Positions 1 to 9,119 of a stretch of DNA of 64,000 nt are shown here, one piece after another. A model generated the notes under the pieces. The model did not search any database, had not been told where the DNA came from, and was given only the letters and a program-made list of their open reading frames with translations. How positions within the stretch are numbered: the stretch's first letter is position 1; each line of letters begins with the position of its first letter. The DNA comes from an uncultured Acetatifactor sp. (GTDB lineage: Bacteria > Bacillota > Clostridia > Lachnospirales > Lachnospiraceae). The DNA is taken from positions 41,556 to 105,555 of the forward strand of contig CAJUCE010000017.1 of the NCBI GenBank assembly GCA_910584865.1. Reading direction: 5' to 3'. The translations under genes and the position numbers were made by a program.

Positions 1-2
1 TA

Positions 3-110
3 GAAAGTATTGAGTATGTGCTTGAGACAGATGCAAGTATGTTTGACTGTAATGAGTATGAGGATATTGTTTTTAACTTTTTAAACGAGGATGACAATGA
101 AAATAAATAG
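3..110 (+). CDS. C-terminal end of an upstream gene (partial)
   Basis: An open frame enters from the left edge and ends at the TAG at 108-110. It gives about 35 acidic residues (ending NEDDNENK). Its AT-rich composition and its 14-bp overlap with the next gene's preferred ATG (97) suggest it is the preceding member of the same polysaccharide operon. Too little remains to name a family. Confidence 0.55.
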   Translation, partial: ESIEYVLETDASMFDCNEYEDIVFNFLNEDDNENK

Positions 111-1335
111 AAGATTGTTAGAAAGATATTGTTCCCTTGTCACTATATTGACTCCATTCTTAATGATGTATTATGTAGGATTATCAACAACAACATTTTT
201 GGATGTAGCAATATTGTTAGGATATGCGGGAATTTTATGTACGGAAAAGACAAGCTTGCGGATAGATGAGTTTAAATTGGCCATCATTGTATTTTGCGGA
301 TATATATTCGTAAATTATTGTACTAACATTTTTTTTCAGACATTTTCTGTATTTGGGGTATTGCTGAGAACTGTAAGATTTTTAGTTTATTTAAGTTGGC
401 CTGTTTTAATTTGTGGCAAATTTTTTGACGAGAAATTTACATTTACATGTTACAAGTACATTTGTATCTTTGCAACAGGCTTTCTTTTGTTACAATATAT
501 TTTTTTAAAATTTCTTAATATTTCGCTGCCAGGGTATATTCCTTTTTTTACTTTATCAAGACCGGAACTGAAAGAATTTACTGAGTCGCTTTATATGAGC
601 AGTTTTGCAAGACCCAGATCAATCTTTGCAGAGCCGTCTCAGTTTGGAATTTATGTTACGGGATATTTATGTATTCAGTTATTAAAAAATAAAAAATCAT
701 TCCATATACCGCTTTATTTGTTTTTGGCGTTTGGGTTAATGTTATCCGGTTCAACTACGTCATATTTTGGCTTGGGATTGAGCCTGCTGATTATTGCGTG
801 TAATTTTTTTAAAAGTATAAAATTTAGAATACCTTTAAAAAGGGTGCTTTGGTATTGGAGCGGTTTAGTGCTCGTTTTATTAGCAGTGTTTACTCAATTT
901 AACAGGATTATAGCTATAGTCGATAAAGCAATAGTAAGAATGCCTACATCATTCCGGAATAGATTAGGGGGATATAAACTCTTGAATGATTTTTTTACTG
1001 ATCAGCCATTGTTTTCAATCTTATTTGGGATTGGAATGGATGTCGATGTTCTGAATAATGTTGTATGGACATCCAGTATTGTAAAAATTGTGTTTTATTT
1101 TGGAATTGTAGGAACAGGTTTGCTGATAGGAATAATTATTATGGGAATCTTTAAATTGGAAGTTCCCAACAGGAGATTGTTGTTGATAATTGTATTCTTG
1201 GGTTTTTTTACGGAAGTATTGGTGAGTAGTTGGCTTGTGCTTTTTTTGCCGTTTATGTATTCTTGCGAAAGGCATAATATGATTTTTTATAAGAAAGAGT
1301 ATGTTCCTGAACCAGTTCAGTGTCAGAACAATTGA
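97..1335 (+). CDS. O-antigen/capsule polymerase-like membrane protein (Wzy-type)
   Basis: The protein of about 412 residues consists mostly of hydrophobic segments (roughly 10-12 membrane helices). A larger extracytoplasmic loop near residues 145-185 contains the motif ARPRSIFAEPSQFG, typical in layout of Wzy/O-antigen ligase proteins. By family role it would join repeat units on the outer face of the membrane. ATG 97 is preferred over ATG 91 because the GAGG at 87-90 abuts 91 but sits six bases from 97. It lies beside a flippase and glycosyltransferases, which supports the call. Wzy sequences diverge strongly, so specificity cannot be read. Strongly AT-rich. Confidence 0.75.
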   Translation: MKINRRLLERYCSLVTILTPFLMMYYVGLSTTTFLDVAILLGYAGILCTEKTSLRIDEFKLAIIVFCGYIFVNYCTNIFFQTFSVFGVLLRTVRFLVYLSWPVLICGKFFDEKFTFTCYKYICIFATGFLLLQYIFLKFLNISLPGYIPFFTLSRPELKEFTESLYMSSFARPRSIFAEPSQFGIYVTGYLCIQLLKNKKSFHIPLYLFLAFGLMLSGSTTSYFGLGLSLLIIACNFFKSIKFRIPLKRVLWYWSGLVLVLLAVFTQFNRIIAIVDKAIVRMPTSFRNRLGGYKLLNDFFTDQPLFSILFGIGMDVDVLNNVVWTSSIVKIVFYFGIVGTGLLIGIIIMGIFKLEVPNRRLLLIIVFLGFFTEVLVSSWLVLFLPFMYSCERHNMIFYKKEYVPEPVQCQNN

Positions 1336-1356
1336 AGGGTATTAAGGAGAGTATCG

Positions 1357-2502
1357 ATGAAAGATTATATCTTATCAGTAGTTATTCCTACTAAAAATCG
1401 TCAAAAGTATGCATTAAGTGCTGCTAAAGAGGTAAGCGCATTACATAGAGAAAAAATACAGGTAGTAGTACATGATAATAGTAATAATAATTCCCTGGAA
1501 CAGATGATAAAGAATGAAAATCTACAAAATGTGACATATATATATTGTGCAGATAGTTTATCTGGAGTAGAAAATTTTAACCGGTCACTGGAATATGTGA
1601 AGGGTGAGTATGTTTGTATGATAGGCGATGATGACGGCGTACTACCGGAAATCGTTAAGTGTGTGGAGTGGATGAAGGATAAAAATATTGATGCAGTAAA
1701 GGCTGTGCGAAGTATTGTATATCATTGGCCAGGAAATTCAAGTAATCTTTCAGCAATGTTGAGAATATATGGGAATCATGATGTCTGTCATAAAATGGAT
1801 ACAATGGCTGCTGTCATACAGTTATTAAAGAACGGAGGGCAGAATTATTCAAAATATGATCTAGCTGTGAGCTATCATGGAATTGTAAAAAAAGCATGCT
1901 TGGATGCAGTGAAAAGACAAACTGGTAAATACTTTGATGGAGTATCACCAGATATATACAGCGCAGTATGTTTAAGTTTGCTCAAAGACTTGAAAGCATA
2001 CTATATAAATAAGCCTATTCTTATTTCAGGAATCTGCCCCAAAAGCACAAGTGCTGACAGTGCTGAAGGAAAGCATTTTGGAAAATTAGAGGATATCGAT
2101 CATCTTTGTGATATGAAAACATATAATTGGGATCAAGTGGTTCCTTACATTTATAGTGTTGAAACTGTCTGGGCAGAAACTGCATTAAAAGCGTTGGAAC
2201 AGATGGGGAGACAAGATTTGAAAAATTATTTTAACCGACGATATTTAATAAATTTGTTATATCAAAATAATTGTCAACATTATAAAGAATTAAATGAAAT
2301 TCTGGGAAATAATTATGACCTAAGTAAAGATATAAAGAAAATAACATTTAAACGAAGATGTCGAAAGCTACTTTCATTATTGCACATAAATATGCGAGAG
2401 TTCTTTAAAATTGATACAATATATAATGAAGTGCAGAATATACAGCAGGCCTATGAACTATCGTTAAAGCATGTAAAAAACGAGGAATACAGGATTGAAT
2501 AA
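1357..2502 (+). CDS. Family 2 glycosyltransferase
   Basis: A 381-residue cytoplasmic protein with a GT-A fold N-terminus. It starts with LSVVIPTKNR at residues 5-14, has VVVHDNSNN near 37, and carries the metal/nucleotide-sugar DxD motif as GDDDG near residue 90. Family 2 enzymes add one sugar from a nucleotide-sugar donor to a lipid-linked repeat unit. The C-terminal half has no motif I recognise. A clear AAGGAG precedes the ATG. The stop overlaps the next gene's TTG start by 8 bp, so the two are probably translationally coupled. Donor and acceptor cannot be deduced. Confidence 0.85.
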   Translation: MKDYILSVVIPTKNRQKYALSAAKEVSALHREKIQVVVHDNSNNNSLEQMIKNENLQNVTYIYCADSLSGVENFNRSLEYVKGEYVCMIGDDDGVLPEIVKCVEWMKDKNIDAVKAVRSIVYHWPGNSSNLSAMLRIYGNHDVCHKMDTMAAVIQLLKNGGQNYSKYDLAVSYHGIVKKACLDAVKRQTGKYFDGVSPDIYSAVCLSLLKDLKAYYINKPILISGICPKSTSADSAEGKHFGKLEDIDHLCDMKTYNWDQVVPYIYSVETVWAETALKALEQMGRQDLKNYFNRRYLINLLYQNNCQHYKELNEILGNNYDLSKDIKKITFKRRCRKLLSLLHINMREFFKIDTIYNEVQNIQQAYELSLKHVKNEEYRIE

Positions 2503-4003
2503 AAATGTAACGATTAATATTTTTGCCAATTTTTTAGGGAAAATAATTACCATGCTTTCCACGTATCTTTTTTTACCGATTTATTTGAAATATTTGGGTG
2601 GAGAGTTATACGGCGTAGTTAGTTTTTACGCTACATTGCAAAGTGCAATGCTTATTTTAGGGATGGGCCTCACTTCTACATTAAGAAAAGAATTCGCGGT
2701 AGAAGGCGATTCTGAGAGAAAATATAAATTGCTGAGAGCAGTGGAGTATATATATTTTTTGGTAATGTTTATCATTATAGGAATATGCTTTGGGTTTGCG
2801 GGTTCTGTTATTATTAAATATATTAATCTTGGTAATTTAAATGCGGGTGAGATAAAATTTGCTATAGGGCTTATGGGAATATCTATTGCCTTTCACCTTC
2901 TATCAAATTTATATAGTGGGTGTCTTCTTGGTGTAGGAAAACAGGTAAGAGCCAATATATGGCAAACATTGTGGGCAATTGGAAGAGCCGGCAGTGCTGT
3001 ATTGGTCATAATTTATATAGACGTAAATATTATACTGTTTTTTTCTGCACAGATTATTGTTGATATTATATATGTTATTATTCTGCGTCTGGATATTTAT
3101 TTTTATCTGAAGAAAAATAGTTTTAGAAAGTATCGATTTAAACTGGGTGATTTTAAAATAATTCAAAGTATTATTCCATATACAAGTGGTTTGCTGGGAA
3201 TTTCTATAATTTCTATGTTGAATACTCAGTTGGATAAAGTATTGGTACTTGAGAAATTCGATTTTGCTACATTAGGTATCTATAATACGGCTTCTACGCT
3301 TGCGCAGATTCCTAATAGTATTGTCACGATATTAATGGTTGCAATCTACAATGAGTTGATTAGTTCATATGCAAGTGGAGATAGAGAGAGATATGCAAGG
3401 GTATACATAGAATATTATCAGAAAGTATATTCTTTTTTAATATCCGTTGTAGTATTTATGGGGGCATTTTCTGTTCAAATACTACAAGTGTGGACAAAGA
3501 ATGAACAGATGGCTTTAAGTGCAGCGGCAATTTCTGGAATTTTGTTGGTAGGAAATATGTTTTTGGGGATGCAGCAGGTTCCATATTATTTTTTGTTGGC
3601 AGCAGGAAGAACCCGTTATAATAATATAATGGGAGTTATTTCTTGTTTGATCAATATAGTGGTTACACCTATTATGGTATTGAAAGGAGGCTTATTTGGG
3701 GCTGGGATGATGTATATGCTGTTGAGGGCAGCAGAATTTTTTTGCTTGACTATTATTGTTCAAAAAAAATATATTCAAGAAAAGTATTTGAATTGGATGA
3801 TTATAAATATCGTAATTCCGGCGCTGCTTACTGTTGCTGATTGTTATATAGTCTATAAGTTAATATACTTCTGTAATTTTCCAATCATAATACAGGTGGC
3901 TGTTGCAATTGCAATGGGAGCTGGAGCGTTTGGAATCCATTTGTGGATTTTGCAGAAAACAAAATATGAAACTAAATTTATGCGGAGAACAGTAGAGATT
4001 TGA
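2495..4003 (+). CDS. Polysaccharide flippase (Wzx/MATE-like)
   Basis: A 502-residue protein with about 12-14 hydrophobic helices. The N-terminus (ANFLGKIITMLSTYLFLPIY, then YLGGELYGVVSFY) is characteristic of the polysaccharide-export branch of the MOP flippase superfamily. It would flip undecaprenyl-linked repeat units across the membrane for the Wzy-like polymerase encoded two genes upstream. The start is TTG at 2495, overlapping the glycosyltransferase stop, with an AGGA about 8 bases upstream. No ATG lies near the conserved N-terminus. Confidence 0.85.
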   Translation: MNKNVTINIFANFLGKIITMLSTYLFLPIYLKYLGGELYGVVSFYATLQSAMLILGMGLTSTLRKEFAVEGDSERKYKLLRAVEYIYFLVMFIIIGICFGFAGSVIIKYINLGNLNAGEIKFAIGLMGISIAFHLLSNLYSGCLLGVGKQVRANIWQTLWAIGRAGSAVLVIIYIDVNIILFFSAQIIVDIIYVIILRLDIYFYLKKNSFRKYRFKLGDFKIIQSIIPYTSGLLGISIISMLNTQLDKVLVLEKFDFATLGIYNTASTLAQIPNSIVTILMVAIYNELISSYASGDRERYARVYIEYYQKVYSFLISVVVFMGAFSVQILQVWTKNEQMALSAAAISGILLVGNMFLGMQQVPYYFLLAAGRTRYNNIMGVISCLINIVVTPIMVLKGGLFGAGMMYMLLRAAEFFCLTIIVQKKYIQEKYLNWMIINIVIPALLTVADCYIVYKLIYFCNFPIIIQVAVAIAMGAGAFGIHLWILQKTKYETKFMRRTVEI

Positions 4004-4013
4004 AAGGCTAAAA

Positions 4014-5216
4014 ATGAAAGTTTTGTTGATTAATTTGACTATGGGGATTGGAAGTACAGGGAAAATTGTTGCTGAAATTAAGAAGGAAACAGAAAGAGCA
4101 GGAGGAAAGGCATATGTAGCATATGGTTTTTACCGTTCGCATGAGTGTGATTGTTATCAGATTAGAAAGGGGGGTAAGCTTGCGGTTGTATATGAATTAT
4201 ATAGGATTCGGTTTACCGGATATCATGGTTATACTTCTAAAAGGGCAACACAGAAATTAATCGGGTATATTAAAGAAATAGAGCCAGATATAATAAATTT
4301 ACACAATATTCACTCTGGTTATTTGAATTTACCTGTTTTATTTCAATTTTTGCGTGAGTTTACAAAGCCAATAGTGTGGACAATACATGATTGCTGGCCG
4401 TTTACAGGGCATTGTTCGTACTATTCAATGATTAAATGTGCTAAATGGAAGAAAGGATGTTACGATTGTAAGAATCGATATGCATATCCCCAAAGATATT
4501 TATTTGATCGGTCAGCTTACCAATGGAAAGATAAAAGAGAGATGTTTACGAATATAGAGTGTATGGAATTGGTGACTCCTTCAAAATGGCTGGCAGATGA
4601 GATCGGAGAGTCTTTTTTGAAAAGTTATCCGGTAAGGGTAATCTCAAATGGTATCAATTTGAATGTCTTTCAATATCGTGACAGTAAAATTAAAAAAAGA
4701 TTAAATATAGAAAACAAAAAAGTAATCTTAGGTGTTGCGATGTCTTGGGGAAAAAGAAAGGGCCTTGATGATTTTTTTCAATTGAGTACATTACTTGATG
4801 ACAGCTATGTTATTATTTTGATCGGATTAAAAAAAGCTTACAAAGAGTACCCTAAAATTATTCCTGTAGACAGAACAGAGAATCAGCAACAATTAGCAGA
4901 GTTTTATTCAAGTGCAGAATGTTTCGTTAATCCCAGCCGGGAGGAAACATTAGGGATGACTACAATTGAAGCAATGGCATGCGGAATTCCGGTTATTACA
5001 TATAATAGGACGGCTGTTTCTGAACCGGTTGGGAATGACTGCGGAATCATTCTTGAAGAGGATAGACCGGAAAAAATTGTTGAAGCAATTCATTTAATTG
5101 AAAATAGCAATATTGATTATCGTAGAGTGTGTAGAAAGCATGCGGAAGAGCATTTTAATAGTGAAGATTGCTTTCGGCAGTATATAGAGTTGTACCAATC
5201 ATTGTGTAAGAAGTAA
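4014..5216 (+). CDS. Family 4 (GT-B) glycosyltransferase
   Basis: A 400-residue protein with the N-terminal pattern of the colanic-acid WcaC-like group: TMGIGSTGKI near residue 10, then WTIHDCWPFTGHC near 122 and a Cys-rich KWKKGCYDC stretch. The C-terminal donor domain carries the retaining E-x7-E signature in SREETLGMTTIEAMACGIPV (about 305-325). It likely transfers one sugar onto the lipid-linked repeat unit at the inner membrane face. It follows the flippase by 10 bp in the same operon. The transferred sugar cannot be determined. Confidence 0.87.
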   Translation: MKVLLINLTMGIGSTGKIVAEIKKETERAGGKAYVAYGFYRSHECDCYQIRKGGKLAVVYELYRIRFTGYHGYTSKRATQKLIGYIKEIEPDIINLHNIHSGYLNLPVLFQFLREFTKPIVWTIHDCWPFTGHCSYYSMIKCAKWKKGCYDCKNRYAYPQRYLFDRSAYQWKDKREMFTNIECMELVTPSKWLADEIGESFLKSYPVRVISNGINLNVFQYRDSKIKKRLNIENKKVILGVAMSWGKRKGLDDFFQLSTLLDDSYVIILIGLKKAYKEYPKIIPVDRTENQQQLAEFYSSAECFVNPSREETLGMTTIEAMACGIPVITYNRTAVSEPVGNDCGIILEEDRPEKIVEAIHLIENSNIDYRRVCRKHAEEHFNSEDCFRQYIELYQSLCKK

Positions 5217-5247
5217 TAGTGTATGTTTTGAAAAAGGAGAAGGAATA

Positions 5248-6336
5248 ATGATATCTTTAGTAAAACCTTACATAGCACCAAAAGAAGAAATGATGCCTGA
5301 AATTGAACAGATTCTCTATAGCGGCTATATCGCGGTAGGAGAAGCAGTTGACAAATTCGAGTCGGAATTTGGAGATTACATTGAAAATCCGAATGTGGTG
5401 TCCTTATCATCAGGAACAGCGGCATTGCATATTGCATTATCCCTATTAGATATTGGTCCGGGAGACGAGGTAATCAGCACTGCAATGACAGCAGAGCCTA
5501 CAAATACAACAATTGCACTTACCGGAGCTAAAATTGTTTGGGCGGATGTGGACAGGCAGACAGGATTACTGGATCCCGCTTCTGTACGAGAAAAAATTAC
5601 TGAACGTACGAGAGCAATTATGTTAGTACATTACGCAGGTATGGTTTGCAATATGGATGAATTTAACAAGATATCTGATGAGTATAACATACCAGTTATT
5701 GAAGACAGCGCTCATGCATTGAGTAGTAAATATGCAGGTAAGCCGGTGGGATCTAATTCCAGGTATACCTGCTATTCTTTTCAGGCAATAAAGCATATGA
5801 CTACAATTGATGGGGGAGCAATTAGTTTTAAAGAGGGAACAGAAGTAAATGAAGCAAAAAAATTACGCTGGTTTGGCTTGGATAAAAAATGTTCAAGATT
5901 AGAAAACGATATTAGAAAAGCGGGATATAAGTATGGTATGAATAATGTAAATGCAACAATAGGTTTGGTGCAATTACGACATATGAAGGATATAATCGGA
6001 AAACATATTGCGAACGGCAAGTATTACGACCAAGCATTATCAAGTATTCCAGGGATTACATTGATTCCATATTATCCAAATACAGAGCCGTCATATTGGT
6101 TATATACAATGCAGGTAGAGAACAGAGCGGAATTTTGCAGGTTGTTAGAGAGTCGAGGTATTATGGCTTCTTTATTGCATCATAGGAGTGATACGCACAG
6201 TGTATTTAGCCTTTCTAAATGTGAACTTCCGGCCCTGGATCAGTTTTACGAGCATTTTGTACATATTCCATGTGGCTGGTGGGTAGGTGATGAAGACAGA
6301 GAGTTCATTGTTGATACAATTAAACGAGGGTGGTAA
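5248..6336 (+). CDS. DegT/DnrJ/EryC1/StrS family aminotransferase (intact)
   Basis: A 362-residue PLP-dependent sugar aminotransferase. Phosphate-binding SSGTAALH is near residue 53, the ring-contacting aspartate is in VIEDSAHA near 150, and the Schiff-base lysine is Lys182 in SFQAIKHMTTIDGGA. The family converts a nucleotide-linked keto-sugar to an amino sugar using glutamate. A good AAGGAGAAGG precedes the ATG. It sits immediately before a paralog that lacks the lysine (6339-7421) and then an acyl/formyltransferase fusion, a set expected for making an N-acylated or N-formylated amino sugar. The keto-sugar substrate is unknown. Confidence 0.88.
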   Translation: MISLVKPYIAPKEEMMPEIEQILYSGYIAVGEAVDKFESEFGDYIENPNVVSLSSGTAALHIALSLLDIGPGDEVISTAMTAEPTNTTIALTGAKIVWADVDRQTGLLDPASVREKITERTRAIMLVHYAGMVCNMDEFNKISDEYNIPVIEDSAHALSSKYAGKPVGSNSRYTCYSFQAIKHMTTIDGGAISFKEGTEVNEAKKLRWFGLDKKCSRLENDIRKAGYKYGMNNVNATIGLVQLRHMKDIIGKHIANGKYYDQALSSIPGITLIPYYPNTEPSYWLYTMQVENRAEFCRLLESRGIMASLLHHRSDTHSVFSLSKCELPALDQFYEHFVHIPCGWWVGDEDREFIVDTIKRGW

Positions 6337-6338
6337 TT

Positions 6339-7421
6339 ATGATTTCACTATATAAACCATTTATGCCAGAATTACCGGATTTAAACAGGATTTTACATTC
6401 AGGCAGTCTTGCATATGGCGAATATACCAGAGAATTCGAAAAGAAGTTGAAATTATTTTTGGATACGGATTCTCAGGTACTTGCTACAAATTCTTTTAAT
6501 ATGGCAATAGCTGTAGCGACTTCTGTGCTAAATATAAAGTCTGGAGATGAGGTCATTGCTTCTCCGATGGCCTGTTTAGCTTCAACGCAGCCATTTGCGA
6601 CTCAGGGGATAAGGGTGATATGGGCTGATGTAGATCCCAGGACGGGTACTTTATGCCCTGAGAGTGTCCGAAAAAAAATTAGTAAACAAACAAAAGCAAT
6701 TGTACATAATCATTTTTGTGGGTATCCCGGGTTCATTGATGAGATCAATGTAATTGGAAAAGAATATGGAATTTCTGTAATTGATGACTGCATAGAAGCA
6801 TTCGGAAGCGAATATAAAGGAAGAAAATTGGGGAATTGTGGAACTGATATTACAATTTTTTCTTTTAATGCGGTAAGGATTCCTAATACTATAGATGGCG
6901 GTGCTATAATTATTCATAATAAAGATTTATTAAAGCAGGCAGTATTAATTCGTGATTGTGGGATTGATCGAAGTATTTTTAGGGATGAGCTGGGAGAAAT
7001 TAGTCCGTTATGTGATATTACAGTGACAGGGCATAGCGCAACTATGAGTAATGTAAATGCATATATAGGAATATGCCAAATGGAAAACATGCATGAAATA
7101 TTAAAAAGGCAGCGTAGGCAGGCATTATGGTGGGATCGCGAGTTAGAAAATAATGCAGCGATAGAAAGGATAGTTAGAAAAGAAATTCATCCTAATTATT
7201 GGGTATATGGCACATTAGTTTCGGAGAAGCGGGAAACCATTAGGAAATATAGAAAATTAGGTTGGTATGCTTCGGGAGTACATATAAATAATAATATATA
7301 TTCGATTTTTGGAAGACAGGATAATTTACCGGGAGTGGACGAGTTCTACTCCCATTTTGTTGCATTACCATGTGGGTGGTGGGTACAGGAGGAAGTTGGA
7401 CAATGCAAAGAAGTATATTAA
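6339..7421 (+). CDS. DegT-family paralog lacking the catalytic lysine
   Basis: A 360-residue protein clearly paralogous to its upstream neighbour: MISLYKPF start, WADVDPRTGTL, and a shared PCGWWV near the C-terminus. The residue matching the PLP lysine is Arg180 (codon AGG at 6876-6878) in SFNAVRIPNTIDGGA. The phosphate-binding SGTAA is replaced by SFNMA, while the aspartate (VIDDCIEA) remains. It cannot act as a normal PLP aminotransferase. Because the family forms dimers with shared active sites, a heterodimer subunit or another activity is possible (inference). ATG 6339 is chosen over the in-frame GTG 6330 because the CGAGGG SD at 6325-6330 fits it. It starts 3 bp after the neighbour's stop. 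Confidence 0.85.
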   Translation: MISLYKPFMPELPDLNRILHSGSLAYGEYTREFEKKLKLFLDTDSQVLATNSFNMAIAVATSVLNIKSGDEVIASPMACLASTQPFATQGIRVIWADVDPRTGTLCPESVRKKISKQTKAIVHNHFCGYPGFIDEINVIGKEYGISVIDDCIEAFGSEYKGRKLGNCGTDITIFSFNAVRIPNTIDGGAIIIHNKDLLKQAVLIRDCGIDRSIFRDELGEISPLCDITVTGHSATMSNVNAYIGICQMENMHEILKRQRRQALWWDRELENNAAIERIVRKEIHPNYWVYGTLVSEKRETIRKYRKLGWYASGVHINNNIYSIFGRQDNLPGVDEFYSHFVALPCGWWVQEEVGQCKEVY

Positions 7422-9073
7422 TTTCGGATATTTGCAGGGTATTGGCACTTCAATATATCGGAGAAGATATTGCGATTAATGGGTTAAACTTGTGTAACAG
7501 AATAAGTGAATATGATAGAATTATAACTTATGTTACCAATGAAACATATGTGGAAACTATTCTGCATAATGAGGCGGTGACTGTGATTATACTTGCAGAG
7601 GATACATTAAATTTTTATAAATATCTCTGCGAAAAAAGGAAAATGGGATTAATTGTATGCGAAAATCCAGAAGAGATATTTTATGATATTCATGAGTATT
7701 TATATAGGAAAACGGATTTTTATGAAAAGTTTTCATTTTCTGCAAAAATAGATGAAAGCAGCAGAATACATCAGAAGGCTGTAATTGACGATGGTGTCAT
7801 AATCGGGAAAAATGTAGTAATAGGGGCAAATACAGTGATACATGCAGGAACTGTTATTGAAGATAACTGTATGATAGGATGTAACACTATTATTGGTTCA
7901 GAGGGATTTCAGGTAGTTAGAATAAATGGAATAAATCGGAAAATTACGCATTGTGGAGGCGTTTTAATAAGACACGATACATTTATTGGCGATAATAGCA
8001 CAATTTGTAATTCTTTATTTGAAGGGCATACCTATATTGGCGAAGGTGCTATGATTGATAATTTAGTACATGTAGGACACAATGGATATGTGGGTGATAA
8101 TGCTGTTGTGACTGCGGGAACAATTCTATGTGGGAGTTCGGCTGTAGAGGATGGGGCATGGATTGGTGTAAATAGTTCTGTATTAAACCGAGTAGTTGTT
8201 GGTAAAAATTCAAAAGTTGGAATAGGTAGCGTGGTTACGAGACAGGTGCCTGATAACACATTAGCTTATGGTGTACCAGCAAAAGTAAAGATGATTTTTG
8301 CGGGGGGACGGAGACTAGGCATTAATGTTTTAAGTTGGCTGTGTACGCTTAGCTGGATTGAAGTAGCGGCGATCGTTCCAATTCCTCGTGAATTGGATAT
8401 GGAAGCAGCAGATGATATGCAGCGGATAATAGACAGGTATCAATTACAGGTATGCTCAATGGAAGAAGTAAAGGGAAAACAATTTGATATAGGTCTATCA
8501 GTTAATTATCATAAGATTATACCAGCAGAAATTTTATCTGTTTGTAAGAGAGGATTTTATAATATACATCATTCCTATAATATGCGGTTGAGAGGACGGA
8601 ATATAGCGACACATGCTATTTTGAATTGCAGGAAAGAGAAAAAGTTTTATCACGGAACATCCTTGCATATGATGATTCCAGAGTTGGATGCAGGACCGAT
8701 TATTGCGAGTGCAGCATGTGAAATATCATATATGGATACGGCATTTTCATTGTTTCAGAAGACAGATCGGTTGGCGTTGCAATTGGTAAAGGAGTGGTTT
8801 CCTCGTATTGCACAGGAAACCGTGTATCCTTATTATGTGCCTGAAGCTGGTGTACATTATTATAAAAATAAAGATTTACCTTCTAAGGAGATTTTGGTTG
8901 ATGTGTGGGATGGAGAAAAGATTTACGATTATGTAAGGGCTTTTGATTTTCCAGATAAGGAACCGGCTTATATATTTGAAGATGGGATGAAAAAAGAACT
9001 GGTATTGGAACCACGAAATATTTATACGGAAAGGATCTATATAAAAGGTCATACTTATTATACGAACAACTAA
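7403..9073 (+). CDS. LpxD-like acyltransferase fused to a formyltransferase domain
   Basis: A protein of about 556 residues with three parts. Residues 1-110 resemble the LpxD N-terminal domain. Residues 115-305 form a left-handed beta-helix of hexapeptide repeats with an LpxD-style HVGHNGYVG motif holding the probable catalytic His. Residues 315-550 resemble methionyl-tRNA/ArnA-type formyltransferases, with Asn and His of NIHHS and Asp of ELDAGPII matching the catalytic N-H-D triad. It probably acylates and/or N-formylates the amino sugar made by the adjacent DegT enzymes. ATG 7403 follows CAGGAGGAAG and overlaps the previous gene by 19 bp. Confidence 0.82.
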   Translation: MQRSILISDICRVLALQYIGEDIAINGLNLCNRISEYDRIITYVTNETYVETILHNEAVTVIILAEDTLNFYKYLCEKRKMGLIVCENPEEIFYDIHEYLYRKTDFYEKFSFSAKIDESSRIHQKAVIDDGVIIGKNVVIGANTVIHAGTVIEDNCMIGCNTIIGSEGFQVVRINGINRKITHCGGVLIRHDTFIGDNSTICNSLFEGHTYIGEGAMIDNLVHVGHNGYVGDNAVVTAGTILCGSSAVEDGAWIGVNSSVLNRVVVGKNSKVGIGSVVTRQVPDNTLAYGVPAKVKMIFAGGRRLGINVLSWLCTLSWIEVAAIVPIPRELDMEAADDMQRIIDRYQLQVCSMEEVKGKQFDIGLSVNYHKIIPAEILSVCKRGFYNIHHSYNMRLRGRNIATHAILNCRKEKKFYHGTSLHMMIPELDAGPIIASAACEISYMDTAFSLFQKTDRLALQLVKEWFPRIAQETVYPYYVPEAGVHYYKNKDLPSKEILVDVWDGEKIYDYVRAFDFPDKEPAYIFEDGMKKELVLEPRNIYTERIYIKGHTYYTNN

Positions 9074-9119
9074 TTGAACTTGATTATAAATGATTATATA
9101 ACGAAGAGGAGAATAATAA

